From assembly GCA_002436085.1 (NCBI GenBank), contig DIXT01000011.1, positions 45,782-96,283 on the forward strand: a DNA stretch of 50,502 nucleotides. The letters run 5' to 3'. The position numbers and the translations under genes are program-made. The notes beneath the pieces are model-generated. The model searched no databases, was not told the DNA's origin, and saw only the letters and a program-made list of their open reading frames with translations. This DNA comes from Anaerolineaceae bacterium UBA6073 (GTDB lineage Bacteria > Chloroflexota > Anaerolineae > Anaerolineales > Anaerolineaceae). Below, piece after piece: positions 16,836 through 25,623 of this stretch (positions are counted from its first letter, which is position 1; each line of letters begins with the position of its first letter).

Positions 16836-18731
16836 ATGAAAGGTTATAGTGGAAAAATCCTGCATATTGACCTGAAGACCCGGAAAACCCGCGTAGAAGA
16901 AAAGCCTGAAGAATGGTACAAGCTTTGGATTGGCGGTGTTTCGATGGCCAGCAGGTTGTGTTGGGAAAATATCGTCCCCGGGTGCGACCCATATTCGCCC
17001 GAGAACCCCGTTTGTATTGCAAATGGCATCTTTGCGGGAACGCCAGTTCCCGTGGGCGGCAAATTTGGCCTTGCGTCCAAGTCTCCTCTCACTGGCTTCC
17101 TTGGTGATAGTCTTTCCGGAAGTTGGTTTTCTATCGCCCTCAAGCGCGCCGGTTGGGATGGCGTGGTGCTGCATAATAGCAGCGATACATGGGTGAATGT
17201 ATTCATTGACGATGACCGCGTGGATTTTCTGGATGCGACCTATCTGCTTGGAAAAGGCACTTTCCAGACGGAAGAAGCCATCCGTGAAAAGCTGGGAGAC
17301 GACCAGGTGCGCTCCTGCACCATTGGCGTGTGCGGCGAGCATATGGTCCGTTACGCCAATGTCACGAATGACGGACGGCAGGCAGGCCGCACGGGTCACG
17401 GCGCAGTCTGGGCGTCAAAGAAGCTAAAAGCCCTATCTGTGCGCGGAACGAAAGGCGTTACCGTGGCCGACCCCAAGAAGTTGATGGAATTAAGCTTCCA
17501 TATTTCGAAGGAAGCCCAGGGTAAATACACTGAGAAGTACCGCATCTACGGTACTACCACGAACATGCTTGATATGGATAAAATTGGGCTTCTCCCAACC
17601 CGAAACTATCAGGACGGTACTTTTGAGCATGTCAACCTGGTCAGCGGTCAATACCTGGACGCGCACCACAAGGTGAAAGTGATTGCCTGCGCGCAGTGCC
17701 CAATCGCCTGCGAGCAGATGTCCATTGTGAAAACAGGTCCATTTGCAGGCGCGATGACGGGCGTGGAATACGAAAGCTTGCAGGCAAACAGTTCCAACCT
17801 GGGTATTTCCGACATGCGCGCGTGCATTCAGCTGCTTGAAATTGCCGACCACGATGGCATGGATAGCATGAGCATGGGCGTGACTATCTCTTACGCGATG
17901 GAATGCTATGAAAAAGGCGTCCTCAAGAAAGAAGATTTTGCCTGCAAGCAATTCCCGGAAGGGATCGAGATGAATTTTGGCAATGGCGAAGCTGCTGTCA
18001 CGCTCGCGAAGATGATCCGGGACCGTGAAGGCATTGGCGACCTGTTAGCCGAAGGCACACGCATTGCTTGCAAGAAGATTGACGCAGAACGCGGCACCGA
18101 ATCCTGGAAATGGGCTATGAATATCAAAGGTCTTGAATGCCCCGGCTACGACGCGCGCGCTTTGAAAACTTTCTCAGTCGGCCTGGCTACGGGTACGCGC
18201 GGCGGCTGCCACAACCGCTCTGCGGCGTACGACCCAGACATTAAGGGCGAAGTCAATCGTTTTACCATCGATGAAACCCGCGGAAAAGTCGCCGCGGAAT
18301 CCGAAGAATACGCGGCAGTCTACGATACGCTGCCTTTATGCAAGTTCATCCGGCGCTGCTTCACCGGCAAAGCCGACCGTGCCGGCGCCTGGCCCGCCAT
18401 CGCGGAATTAATCAACGCTACCACAGGCTGGGATTTCGGTTACGATGATGTGGACCTGATTGGCATCCGCGCGCACACGATCAAGAAAGCTTTCAATATC
18501 CGCGAAGGTTGGACAGCCACGGACGATGATCTGCCCTGGCGCTGGAAAAACGAGCCCTTCACTAAAGGCGCCTCGGCAGGTTACACTGTCAGCGATGAAG
18601 AACTGGCATACCTGAAGGATATTTACTATCAGGCCAAGGGTTGGACCAAAGATGGTTTAATCCCCAGCGATTTACTCATCAAACTGGGCATGCCTGATGT
18701 AGCCGAACAAATCGGTGTCAAAGGAGAATAA
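16836..18731 (+). CDS. Aldehyde:ferredoxin oxidoreductase family protein (tungsten-bispyranopterin enzyme)
   Basis: A 631-residue member of the AOR family, enzymes that use a tungsten or molybdenum bispyranopterin and one [4Fe-4S] cluster. The family oxidises aldehydes to acids with ferredoxin, or in BamB reduces benzoyl-CoA. Visible signatures: the N-terminal pterin-binding region (ANGIFAGTPVPVGGKFGLASKSPLTGFLGDS), the cluster ligands in CAQCPIAC with a later Cys in PLCKFIRRCF, and the central GVEYESLQANSSNLGISD and DHDGMDSMSMG motifs. Length is normal. It is the first gene of a ten-gene redox operon, and its TAA overlaps the ferredoxin ATG by one base. The neighbouring HdrA/MvhD genes recall BamB-F, so an acyl-CoA or aromatic substrate is as possible as an aldehyde. 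The sequence alone does not settle this. Confidence 0.88.
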   Translation: MKGYSGKILHIDLKTRKTRVEEKPEEWYKLWIGGVSMASRLCWENIVPGCDPYSPENPVCIANGIFAGTPVPVGGKFGLASKSPLTGFLGDSLSGSWFSIALKRAGWDGVVLHNSSDTWVNVFIDDDRVDFLDATYLLGKGTFQTEEAIREKLGDDQVRSCTIGVCGEHMVRYANVTNDGRQAGRTGHGAVWASKKLKALSVRGTKGVTVADPKKLMELSFHISKEAQGKYTEKYRIYGTTTNMLDMDKIGLLPTRNYQDGTFEHVNLVSGQYLDAHHKVKVIACAQCPIACEQMSIVKTGPFAGAMTGVEYESLQANSSNLGISDMRACIQLLEIADHDGMDSMSMGVTISYAMECYEKGVLKKEDFACKQFPEGIEMNFGNGEAAVTLAKMIRDREGIGDLLAEGTRIACKKIDAERGTESWKWAMNIKGLECPGYDARALKTFSVGLATGTRGGCHNRSAAYDPDIKGEVNRFTIDETRGKVAAESEEYAAVYDTLPLCKFIRRCFTGKADRAGAWPAIAELINATTGWDFGYDDVDLIGIRAHTIKKAFNIREGWTATDDDLPWRWKNEPFTKGASAGYTVSDEELAYLKDIYYQAKGWTKDGLIPSDLLIKLGMPDVAEQIGVKGE

Positions 18732-19243
18732 TGGCGACCTCTACCTCGAAGTACGAATATATTGTTTGCGATCCTGCCGCTTGCATAGGCTGTCAGTTAT
18801 GTGAATATGTGTGCTCCTACACCAAAACCGGGGAGTATAACTCGTACCGTAGCCGCATCCGCGTGGTTCGGATGGATGAAGTCCTGATTTCCGCAATCGC
18901 CTGCAGGACCTGCGAAAACGCGCCTTGCGTTGTGGTTTGTCCGCGCGACGCGCTGACTCAGGACTCTGAAAGCGGGATTATTCGCGTGGACTCCACCAAA
19001 TGCGACGGTTGCGCCTGGTGTATCGAAGCCTGTGATTTCGGCGCGATCTCAATTAACCCGGCCACCAAGCTGGCAGAGATTTGCGACCAATGCGAGACCG
19101 TTGAAGGCGGCCCGCAGTGCGTCCTCTGGTGCCCGAAAGAAGCCCTGACGCTCACCAATCCGGACCGTCAGGCGCAAAAGACTCGCCGTGACCTGATAAA
19201 AGACAGCCTCGAGTTCCCAACTAAAACCAAGGATCCCAGATGA
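18731..19243 (+). CDS. Ferredoxin-like electron transfer subunit with four [4Fe-4S] motifs
   Basis: A 170-residue iron-sulfur protein of the HycB/DmsB type, as found beside AOR-family enzymes (AorX or BamC position). Cysteine groups in order: CIGCQLCEYVC, CRTCENAPCVVVC, CDGCAWCIEAC and CDQC with PQCVLWC. Together these could hold four [4Fe-4S] clusters. It probably carries electrons from the tungsten enzyme to the HdrA subunit encoded next. Its ends overlap both neighbours, by one base with AOR and by four with hdrA (ATGA), so translation of the three is coupled. Confidence 0.88.
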   Translation: MATSTSKYEYIVCDPAACIGCQLCEYVCSYTKTGEYNSYRSRIRVVRMDEVLISAIACRTCENAPCVVVCPRDALTQDSESGIIRVDSTKCDGCAWCIEACDFGAISINPATKLAEICDQCETVEGGPQCVLWCPKEALTLTNPDRQAQKTRRDLIKDSLEFPTKTKDPR

Positions 19244-21759
19244 GCGATGCACTCAACAAAAATGAGGAGGAACTGCGCATCGGCGTTTATATCTGCCATT
19301 GCGGCAGCAACATCGCCGGCGTCATCCCACCCAAGGAAGTAGTCAACTTCGCCGCAGAATTACCCGGCGTAGTGCGTGCTACCGACACGCTTTATGCTTG
19401 CGCGGACAGCGGTCAGCGCCTGATCAAAGAGGACATTAAAAAGTACAACCTGAACCGCGTAGTGGTTTCCGCTTGTTCCGTAAGAATGCACGAACCCACC
19501 TTCCGTGCTGCTGTTGCCGAAGCCGGAATGAACCCATTCCTGATGGAAATGGCAAACATCCGCGAGCAATGCACTTGGGCGCACGGACACGATCGCGAAG
19601 GCGCCCTGGCGAAAGCAAAGGACCTGACTGCTTCGGCCGTTTCCAAAGTATCCTTCCTGCAACCGCTGGACATGATCAATGTCCCCGTCTCCAAAAAGGC
19701 GATGGTTATCGGCGGCGGGGTGGCTGGCATCAGCGCGGCGCTGGACCTGGCGGAACAGAATATTCCCGTGGTGCTGGTCGAGAAAGAACCAACGATTGGA
19801 GGGGTCATGGCGCAACTGAACAAGACCTTTCCAACGATGGACTGCAGTATATGAATTCTCGCACCAAAAATGGTTGACGCGGCGCGTCAGCCCCTCATTG
19901 AAGTCAAAACATACACGGAAGTTGAAAAAGTTGAAGGTTTCGTCGGAAACTTCAAAGTAACCCTGCGCGAAAAAGCCAAATATGTGCGCGCGGACCGCTG
20001 CAACGGCTGCGGGGATTGCGCCAAAGTCTGCCCGATTGAAGTCCCGAATTACTTTGAAATGAACCTGGCTCCCCGCAAGGCAGCCTATATCCCCATGAGC
20101 CAGTCCGTCCCTCTGATTTACAACATCGACATGGACGCCTGCATCCACTGCTACAAATGCGTGGAAGCCTGCGGACCGCTCGAAGCGATTGATTTCAGCA
20201 TGCAGGACAAAATTGTGGAAGAAGAAATCGGCGCTATCGTCGTAGCCACCGGCTTCTCGCACTTTGACCCCTCCCCGATGGAGGAGTACGGATACAACCG
20301 CTACCCCAATGTGATTACCGCGATGGAAATGGAACGCCTGAACAACTCCGCGGGTCCGACTGCCGGCAGCTTAATCCGCCCCAGCGACGGCAAAAAACCG
20401 CAGCGCCTGGCGTTTATTAACTGCGTGGGTTCCCGGGATAAGCGTTTTGTGGAAAGCTGCTCGAATTTCTGCTGCATGTACTCCATTAAAAACGCCGTTC
20501 TAGCCAAGCAGATGAACCCAAGCGCTGATATTTCCATCTATTACATAGATATCCGCACACCCTCCAAGGGTTACGAAGAGTTTTACGATCGTGCCCGGTC
20601 CATGGGTATTCACTTTATCCAGGGGCGCCCCGCGATGATTACTGAGGATCCTGAAAGCCGCAACCTCTTCATCCACACGGAAGATATCGCGCTGGGTAAG
20701 GTCGTGGAGCATGAATACGACCTTGTCATTCTCAATCAGGCCGCGATTCCGCAGCCGGACCAGAACCACATGAGCTCAGTGCTGAACGTCGCGCAGTCGC
20801 CCGGCGGTTGGTACATGGAGTATCACCCCAAACTGCGCCCGATGGACAGCCCCACGGACGGCATCTTCTTTGCGGGCGCCTGCCAGGGACCTAAAGATAT
20901 TCCTGCCAGCGTCGCGCAGGGCTCGGCCGCGGCAGCACGCGCATCGCGCATTCTGCACTCAAAATCCTGGCAGATTGAACCCACCATCGCCAACGTATGG
21001 TCCGACCGCTGTGTCAGCGCGCAGGGCAAAGTCTGCGGTATCTGCGAACGCTCGTGCCCATACGGCGCGATAGATTACACCCAAGGTAAAGCCGCGGAAG
21101 TTATCACCGCCAAGTGCCACGGCTGCGGCGCGTGTGTGGCTGAGTGCCCTCACGACGCGATTACACAGCTGCATTACACAGACGCGCAAATCCTCGCGCA
21201 GATCCGTACACTTTTAGCGAACAAACCCGAGGAGAAAATCCTGGCGCTGCGCTGCCATTGGTGTTCGTACGGCGGCGCGGACCTGGCAGGTACCAGCCAC
21301 TTTGAGTACACGGCCAACGAACGCGGCATCAAGGTGATGTGCTCCGCGCGTATGGACGCGGACTTTATTTATGAAGCTTACCGCCTTGGCGCGGGCGCTG
21401 TGCTTTTCTCTGGCTGCCACCCGCAGGACTGCCACTACATTACCGGTCAGGTAATTGGCGCCAAGCGCGCTAAGCGCCTGGAAACCATCTTTGAGCGCTT
21501 GAATATGACCCCCGGACGCTTCCGGGTCGAGTGGATTAGCGCGGCAGAAGGTGACAAATACGCCCGGGTGCTCAACGAAACGCAAGCCGCTCTGGACGCC
21601 ATACCACCGGCAGACCTGCACGCCGAAATTGAGCGTTTGCGCCCAGACATGGCCAAACGCCTCACACGCCTGCCAAACATCCCCGGCGTCCAGCGAGCCA
21701 TGGATCATACCGAGGTTATGGTAAACACCATTCTCAGCAGAGAGAAGGCAGCCCCATGA
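19240..21759 (+). CDS. hdrA: Selenocysteine-containing HdrA fused to MvhD
   Basis: FAD and iron-sulfur subunit of heterodisulfide-reductase-type complexes and the likely flavin bifurcation site. I read it as one 839-residue protein through the in-frame UGA at 19852-19854 (residue 205). The flanking codons give DCS-I-UGA-ILAPKMVDAA, and HdrA relatives read DCSxC-ILxPKMVDAA there, so the UGA replaces a conserved cysteine. Both sides stay in one frame. A hairpin at 19872-19892 fits a bacterial SECIS. Domains: HdrA N-terminal domain (1-150), FAD-binding GGGVAGISAALDLA (about 157-170), two [4Fe-4S] motifs (CNGCGDC from 254, CIHCYKC from about 302), two more (about 598-640), then an MvhD domain (about 665-800) with RCHWCSYGGADLAG. 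It overlaps both neighbours by four bases. The alternative is a real nonsense mutation, which I think unlikely. Confidence 0.85.
19872..19892 (+). promoter_or_regulatory. Bacterial SECIS-like hairpin in hdrA
   Basis: GGTTGACGC (19872-19880) pairs with GCGTCAGCC (19884-19892), nine base pairs with one U-G, around a GGC loop. The apical loop begins 26 bases after the UGA and starts with two G residues. Both the spacing and the G fit the known rules for bacterial SECIS elements. Confidence 0.7.
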
Positions 21760-22337
21760 TAGGAACCGGACTTGCCAACGAGATCAGGGCAATCCCTGGC
21801 GGAGAAAACCTTGAAATGTGTTATTCCTGCGGGACCTGCACCAGCAAATGCATGATCCAGCAGAAACTTGAACCGGAATACAACCCGCGGCGTTTGCTGC
21901 GTATGGTTATGATGGAAATGCGCGAAGAAAGTTACGCCAACCCTACCACCTGGCTGTGTTCCTCTTGCGATTTATGCTACCCGGCCTGTCCGCAGAAAAT
22001 TCACATCTCCGGCGTTATCACGGCTGTCAAAAAAGTAGCCGTACAAAACGGGCTAAAAACGCCCCTGCATACTGCCGTCGTGGACCAGCAAACCTGCGTG
22101 GCTTGCGGGCTGTGCGCGGAAGTCTGCCCTTACGAAGCCATTACCATTGAAATCCGCAAGCTGCCATACCGCGGAAGCATCCCGGTCGCAGTCGTAAACG
22201 CGGGCTTGTGTATGGTTTGCGGCGCATGCGGCGCGGCCTGCCGCTCCAACTCCATCAGCCTCCCGGAAGAACACTCCGATTATGAACTGATAGAGAACAT
22301 CTGGAGCTGGTTGAACCCGGAAGGAGCGCTGAACTGA
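21756..22337 (+). CDS. hdrC: HdrC-like iron-sulfur subunit with ferredoxin domain
   Basis: A 193-residue electron transfer subunit. The N-terminal half is HdrC-like, with CYSCGTCTSKC followed by CSSCDLCYPACPQKI. The C-terminal half adds a ferredoxin-type pair, CVACGLCAEVC and CMVCGACGAAC, so four [4Fe-4S] clusters are possible. HdrC normally bridges HdrA and the catalytic HdrB. No HdrB with CCG motifs is encoded in this window, so here HdrC probably hands electrons to another partner. ATGA overlap with hdrA and a one-base overlap with the following MvhD gene show tight coupling. Confidence 0.82.
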   Translation: MIGTGLANEIRAIPGGENLEMCYSCGTCTSKCMIQQKLEPEYNPRRLLRMVMMEMREESYANPTTWLCSSCDLCYPACPQKIHISGVITAVKKVAVQNGLKTPLHTAVVDQQTCVACGLCAEVCPYEAITIEIRKLPYRGSIPVAVVNAGLCMVCGACGAACRSNSISLPEEHSDYELIENIWSWLNPEGALN

Positions 22338-22777
22338 TGGATAACAAACCGAAAATCGCGTTTTTTCAGTGCCAGTGGTGCCTCTACGCTCCCGAAGACC
22401 AGGAATGGGTAGACAGCCGCTTGCCTGAAAATATTCATCTGATAAAAGTGCCCTGCACCGGACGTATTGACCCGTTATTCGTACTGAACGCTGTTCAGGG
22501 CGGCGCGGATGGCGTTGTCATCAGCGGCTGTCTGCCAGAAAAATGCCACTTCAAAGAGGGCAACCTGGCAGCCCGCCGGCAGTTGGATTCGTTTTCCAGC
22601 TTCCTGGACTATATCGGCTACGACCAGGAGCGCGTGCACTTTGTATGGCTGGATTTGCAGGACCGCGGGCGCATTCAGCGCGAGCTGGCTGATTTCGAAA
22701 GCCAGATCTCCAGGCTCGGCCCGGCGGAAAGCCTTGCGACGCGTGTGCCGCTGAAGGAAGGAGGCGCGAATGACTGA
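22337..22777 (+). CDS. mvhD: MvhD-like iron-sulfur subunit
   Basis: A 146-residue member of the MvhD/FlxD family, which carries a [2Fe-2S] cluster and passes electrons between HdrA and a partner dehydrogenase or hydrogenase. Family features are FFQCQWCLYAPED near the N-terminus, KVPCTGRIDP, and SGCLPEKCHFKEGN. It is the second MvhD copy in this operon, because another is fused to the end of HdrA. In relatives one of the N-terminal cysteines may be selenocysteine. Here both codons are Cys. It overlaps the next gene by eight bases. Confidence 0.85.
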   Translation: MDNKPKIAFFQCQWCLYAPEDQEWVDSRLPENIHLIKVPCTGRIDPLFVLNAVQGGADGVVISGCLPEKCHFKEGNLAARRQLDSFSSFLDYIGYDQERVHFVWLDLQDRGRIQRELADFESQISRLGPAESLATRVPLKEGGAND

Positions 22778-23738
22778 GTTGGAAGCGAAAATCCGCACCG
22801 AAGCAGCACGGCTGCTTTCGGAAGGATTGGTGGACGTTGTGGTCGCCTTCCGGAAGGAAGACGCACCGCTGCGCCCTCAGCCGGCCTTCTTCACCAACGT
22901 GGAAGACCTCGAAAATCTGGTTTACAACGGCCTGTGCGCCAACAATCTTGCCAATTACCTTACCCGCTTCCCGCAGGAGACGCGCATTGGCATGCTGGTG
23001 CGCGGCTGCGAAAACCGCTCTGTGAACGCGCTAGTGGTGGAAAAGCAGCACAGCCGCGAAAAGCTTACCCTGATCGGCATTCCCTGCACCGGCATTATCG
23101 ACTGGCGCAAGGTGGTCGCGCTTACAGGTGAGGATATCCTTGCGTACGAAGACAGCGCGCACACACTGACAGTGCGCGCCAGGCACCAAACCTTTGCGCT
23201 GCCGCGCCAGGAGCTGCTGCATTCTTCCTGCCTGCGCTGCGTTCACCCCAACCCACTCAGCGCGGACATCCTGCTGGGAGAAATGCTGCCTGAAGGCGAC
23301 CCCGCCCTCATCCGTGAGCGCGTGGAGTCTTTTGAAGCTCTCACCCGCGCGGAACGCACCGCTTATTTCAAGCAGGAAGCTGAGCGCTGCATCCGCTGCT
23401 ACGCCTGTCGCGAAGCCTGCCCGATGTGTTACTGCGAGGAATGCTTTGTGGACCACAACACCCCCCGCTGGACAGAAAGCGGCACCACGCCAGCCGGCAC
23501 ACACGCCTGGCATATCATCCGCGCTTTTCACCAGACCGGACGCTGCACCAGCTGCGGCGCCTGCGAGCGCGCCTGTCCGATGGATATCCAGATGACTTAC
23601 CTTACCGATAAGTTGGGAAAAGATATGTGGGACAGCTACCAATTCGCGGCAGGGATGGACGACCAAACTCAGCCTCCCTTTGCCTCATTTACGTTGGATG
23701 ACAAGAAACACTTCCAGGTTGGAGGAAAACAGTCATGA
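22770..23738 (+). CDS. Iron-sulfur protein of the Hdr/Flx cluster, FdhB/FrhB-like N-terminus
   Basis: A 322-residue protein that I can place only by its parts. The N-terminal half contains RGCENRSVNAL and GIPCTGIIDW, reminiscent of the FrhB/FdhB-type domain that binds flavin in F420- or formate-linked enzymes. The middle has SSCLRCVHPNP. The C-terminal half has the dicluster motifs CIRCYACREACPMCYCEEC and CTSCGACERAC. No membrane segment is visible. In this operon it sits where HdrB or a further electron-input subunit would be expected. It overlaps its neighbours on both sides. Its role as an electron conduit is inferred. Confidence 0.7.
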   Translation: MTELEAKIRTEAARLLSEGLVDVVVAFRKEDAPLRPQPAFFTNVEDLENLVYNGLCANNLANYLTRFPQETRIGMLVRGCENRSVNALVVEKQHSREKLTLIGIPCTGIIDWRKVVALTGEDILAYEDSAHTLTVRARHQTFALPRQELLHSSCLRCVHPNPLSADILLGEMLPEGDPALIRERVESFEALTRAERTAYFKQEAERCIRCYACREACPMCYCEECFVDHNTPRWTESGTTPAGTHAWHIIRAFHQTGRCTSCGACERACPMDIQMTYLTDKLGKDMWDSYQFAAGMDDQTQPPFASFTLDDKKHFQVGGKQS

Positions 23739-24760
23739 AATACATCCTCCCCAAGCACGAACTTAATGCGCTCCTGGAGCGTTGGTCAGCTGAATACGCC
23801 GTGCTGGCTCCGCAAAAAGCCGGCGCGTACTCGGAATTTTTACCTTTCACTGCCCCGTCAGAACTCTGCCTGGAGGAACCTCACAACACCCGCTACCCTC
23901 CCAAGGCGCTCTTCTTTCCGCAGTCCGAAGCGATCCTGAAATACAAGCAAAATCTTGGCCAGCTGGAAAGTATTGAAGCCGTACCGCAAAAACGTGTGAT
24001 CTTCGGCATCCGCCCATGCGACGCGAAAGCGGTGACCCTGCTTGATACTGTCTTTGCGGAAGGCGACAATCAAGACCCATTCTGGTTAGCGCGCCGCGCG
24101 GAAACGCTGCTCATCGGTCTGGGCTGCAACGAACCCGGCGCTACCTGCTTCTGCACCAGCACCGAATCCGGGCCATTCCACACGGATGGTCTGGACGCGC
24201 TCCTGACGGATCTTGGCGGCGAATATCTGATTGAGCTGCTTTCAGAGCGCGCCGTTGGCCTTTTTGGCGGCCTGACGCCTGCCAACCCAACCCAACAGGA
24301 AAGCGTGCAAAATCTGCAGCAAGCCGCGGAACAAGCGCTGCCTAAAGCTTTCGAACTGGACGGCCTTAAGGACAAGCTTGACCGGGTCTTTGACCAGGAC
24401 GTTTGGGCGCAGCTGTCCGAGTCCTGCCTTGGCTGCGGTATTTGCACCTTCCTGTGCCCCACCTGCTTCTGTTTCGACCTGGTGGACGAAGCCCAGCGCG
24501 ACACGCGCGTGCGCAACTGGGATACCTGCATGTTCCGGGTTTACTCCCTGGAAGCTTCGGCGCACAACCCGCGCCCGACGCGCAAAGAACGCACCCGTCA
24601 ACGCCTGATGCACAAGTACAGCTACTGGTGGGAGCATGCCGGCAAGCTGGGCTGCACCGGCTGCGGGCGCTGTGTGCGCTATTGCCCGGTTGGTCTGGAT
24701 ATTCGCGCCATGCTTCGCAAAGCCAGCGCGTACGAAAGCGAGGCGCTGCATGCCAACTAA
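23735..24760 (+). CDS. HydB/FlxB-like [4Fe-4S] subunit
   Basis: A 341-residue protein resembling the beta subunit of sulfhydrogenases, AsrA of sulfite reductase and FlxB of the Flx-Hdr complex. The N-terminal region has VIFGIRPCDAKAVTLLD, a family hallmark, and GLGCNEPGATCFCTS. Two ferredoxin motifs follow in the C-terminal part, CLGCGICTFLCPTC and CTGCGRCVRYC. These subunits move electrons between a flavin/NAD(P)H-binding partner and the rest of the complex. The partner is encoded next, with an 11-base overlap. Confidence 0.82.
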   Translation: MKYILPKHELNALLERWSAEYAVLAPQKAGAYSEFLPFTAPSELCLEEPHNTRYPPKALFFPQSEAILKYKQNLGQLESIEAVPQKRVIFGIRPCDAKAVTLLDTVFAEGDNQDPFWLARRAETLLIGLGCNEPGATCFCTSTESGPFHTDGLDALLTDLGGEYLIELLSERAVGLFGGLTPANPTQQESVQNLQQAAEQALPKAFELDGLKDKLDRVFDQDVWAQLSESCLGCGICTFLCPTCFCFDLVDEAQRDTRVRNWDTCMFRVYSLEASAHNPRPTRKERTRQRLMHKYSYWWEHAGKLGCTGCGRCVRYCPVGLDIRAMLRKASAYESEALHAN

Positions 24761-25613
24761 TCCCTCCCCGCGCAACCCTTACCAACCGACACCGATGCGC
24801 GTCCTGCGCGCGTACTACGAATCTACTGACCGCAGCCTGAAAACGCTCGAGCTTTCTTTTGAAAACCACGCGGACAGCCAGGCATTCTTTAAGAAGTTCA
24901 ACCCGGGCCAATTTTGCCAGCTTTCGGTATTTGGCAAAGGCGAATCCCCCCTTGGGGTAGCCTCGGCTGCCTGGGAAGGTGATTTTGTGCGTTTTACCAT
25001 CCAGCGCATGGGTTCCGTTACCAAAGCGTTGCATGACCTGAAACCTGGCGACCCGCTGGGGATGCGCGGACCTCTGGGCAATGGTTTTCCGCTCGCGGAT
25101 TGGAAAGGCAAGAATCTGGTCATTATTGGCGGCGGCTGCGCGTTTTCCACGTTGTACGCGCTCACCAAGCACGTCCAGCATCCCCAAAACCGCCCGGATT
25201 TCGGTCAGTTGGTGGTTATTTACGGCGCGCGCAGCTCCGGCTTGTGCATGTACAAGCACGACATTCAGAGCTGGTACCAGCGCGATGACATGGAAGTCCA
25301 TCAGGCTATCGATGTTCCTGAGGAAACCTGGGACCACCACGTCGGTTACGTCCCGGATGTGGTCAAGCAAATAGCGCCCTCACCGGATAACGCCGTTGCC
25401 ATTGTATGCGGACCGCCCATCATGACGAAGTTCACCCTGCCCGCGCTCGTTTCGTTGGGCTTCCCTCCGGAAACAATATTCACCTCCCTGGAAAAGCGCA
25501 TGAAATGCGGCATCGGCAAGTGCGGCCGCTGCAATATCGGTTCAAAATACATCTGCAAAGACGGGCCTGTCTTCAGTTTGGCGGAACTTAACGCGCTGCC
25601 TGCGGATATTTAA
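24750..25613 (+). CDS. FAD/NAD(P)H-binding oxidoreductase, HydG/AsrB/FlxA-like
   Basis: A 287-residue flavoprotein of the ferredoxin-NADP reductase fold, similar to the gamma subunit of sulfhydrogenase, AsrB and FlxA. An N-terminal FAD domain (about 15-105) contains RMGSVTKALHDLKPGDPLGMRGPLGNGF. The NAD(P) domain contains VIIGGGCAFSTL. The C-terminal [2Fe-2S] motif is MKCGIGKCGRCNIG with a last Cys in KYICKDGP. It would exchange electrons with NADH or NADPH. I start at ATG 24750 inside the end of the previous gene. A longer upstream frame would give a Cys/Ala-rich N-terminus foreign to the family. Confidence 0.85.
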   Translation: MPTNPSPRNPYQPTPMRVLRAYYESTDRSLKTLELSFENHADSQAFFKKFNPGQFCQLSVFGKGESPLGVASAAWEGDFVRFTIQRMGSVTKALHDLKPGDPLGMRGPLGNGFPLADWKGKNLVIIGGGCAFSTLYALTKHVQHPQNRPDFGQLVVIYGARSSGLCMYKHDIQSWYQRDDMEVHQAIDVPEETWDHHVGYVPDVVKQIAPSPDNAVAIVCGPPIMTKFTLPALVSLGFPPETIFTSLEKRMKCGIGKCGRCNIGSKYICKDGPVFSLAELNALPADI

Positions 25614-25623
25614 TGGAGAAAGC

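Noticed and set aside
19852..19869. A nonsense mutation or frameshift splitting hdrA into two genes
   Set aside because: Both halves are in the same frame with no missing or extra bases. The UGA sits at a known Cys/Sec site, and a SECIS-like hairpin follows. Selenocysteine explains it better.
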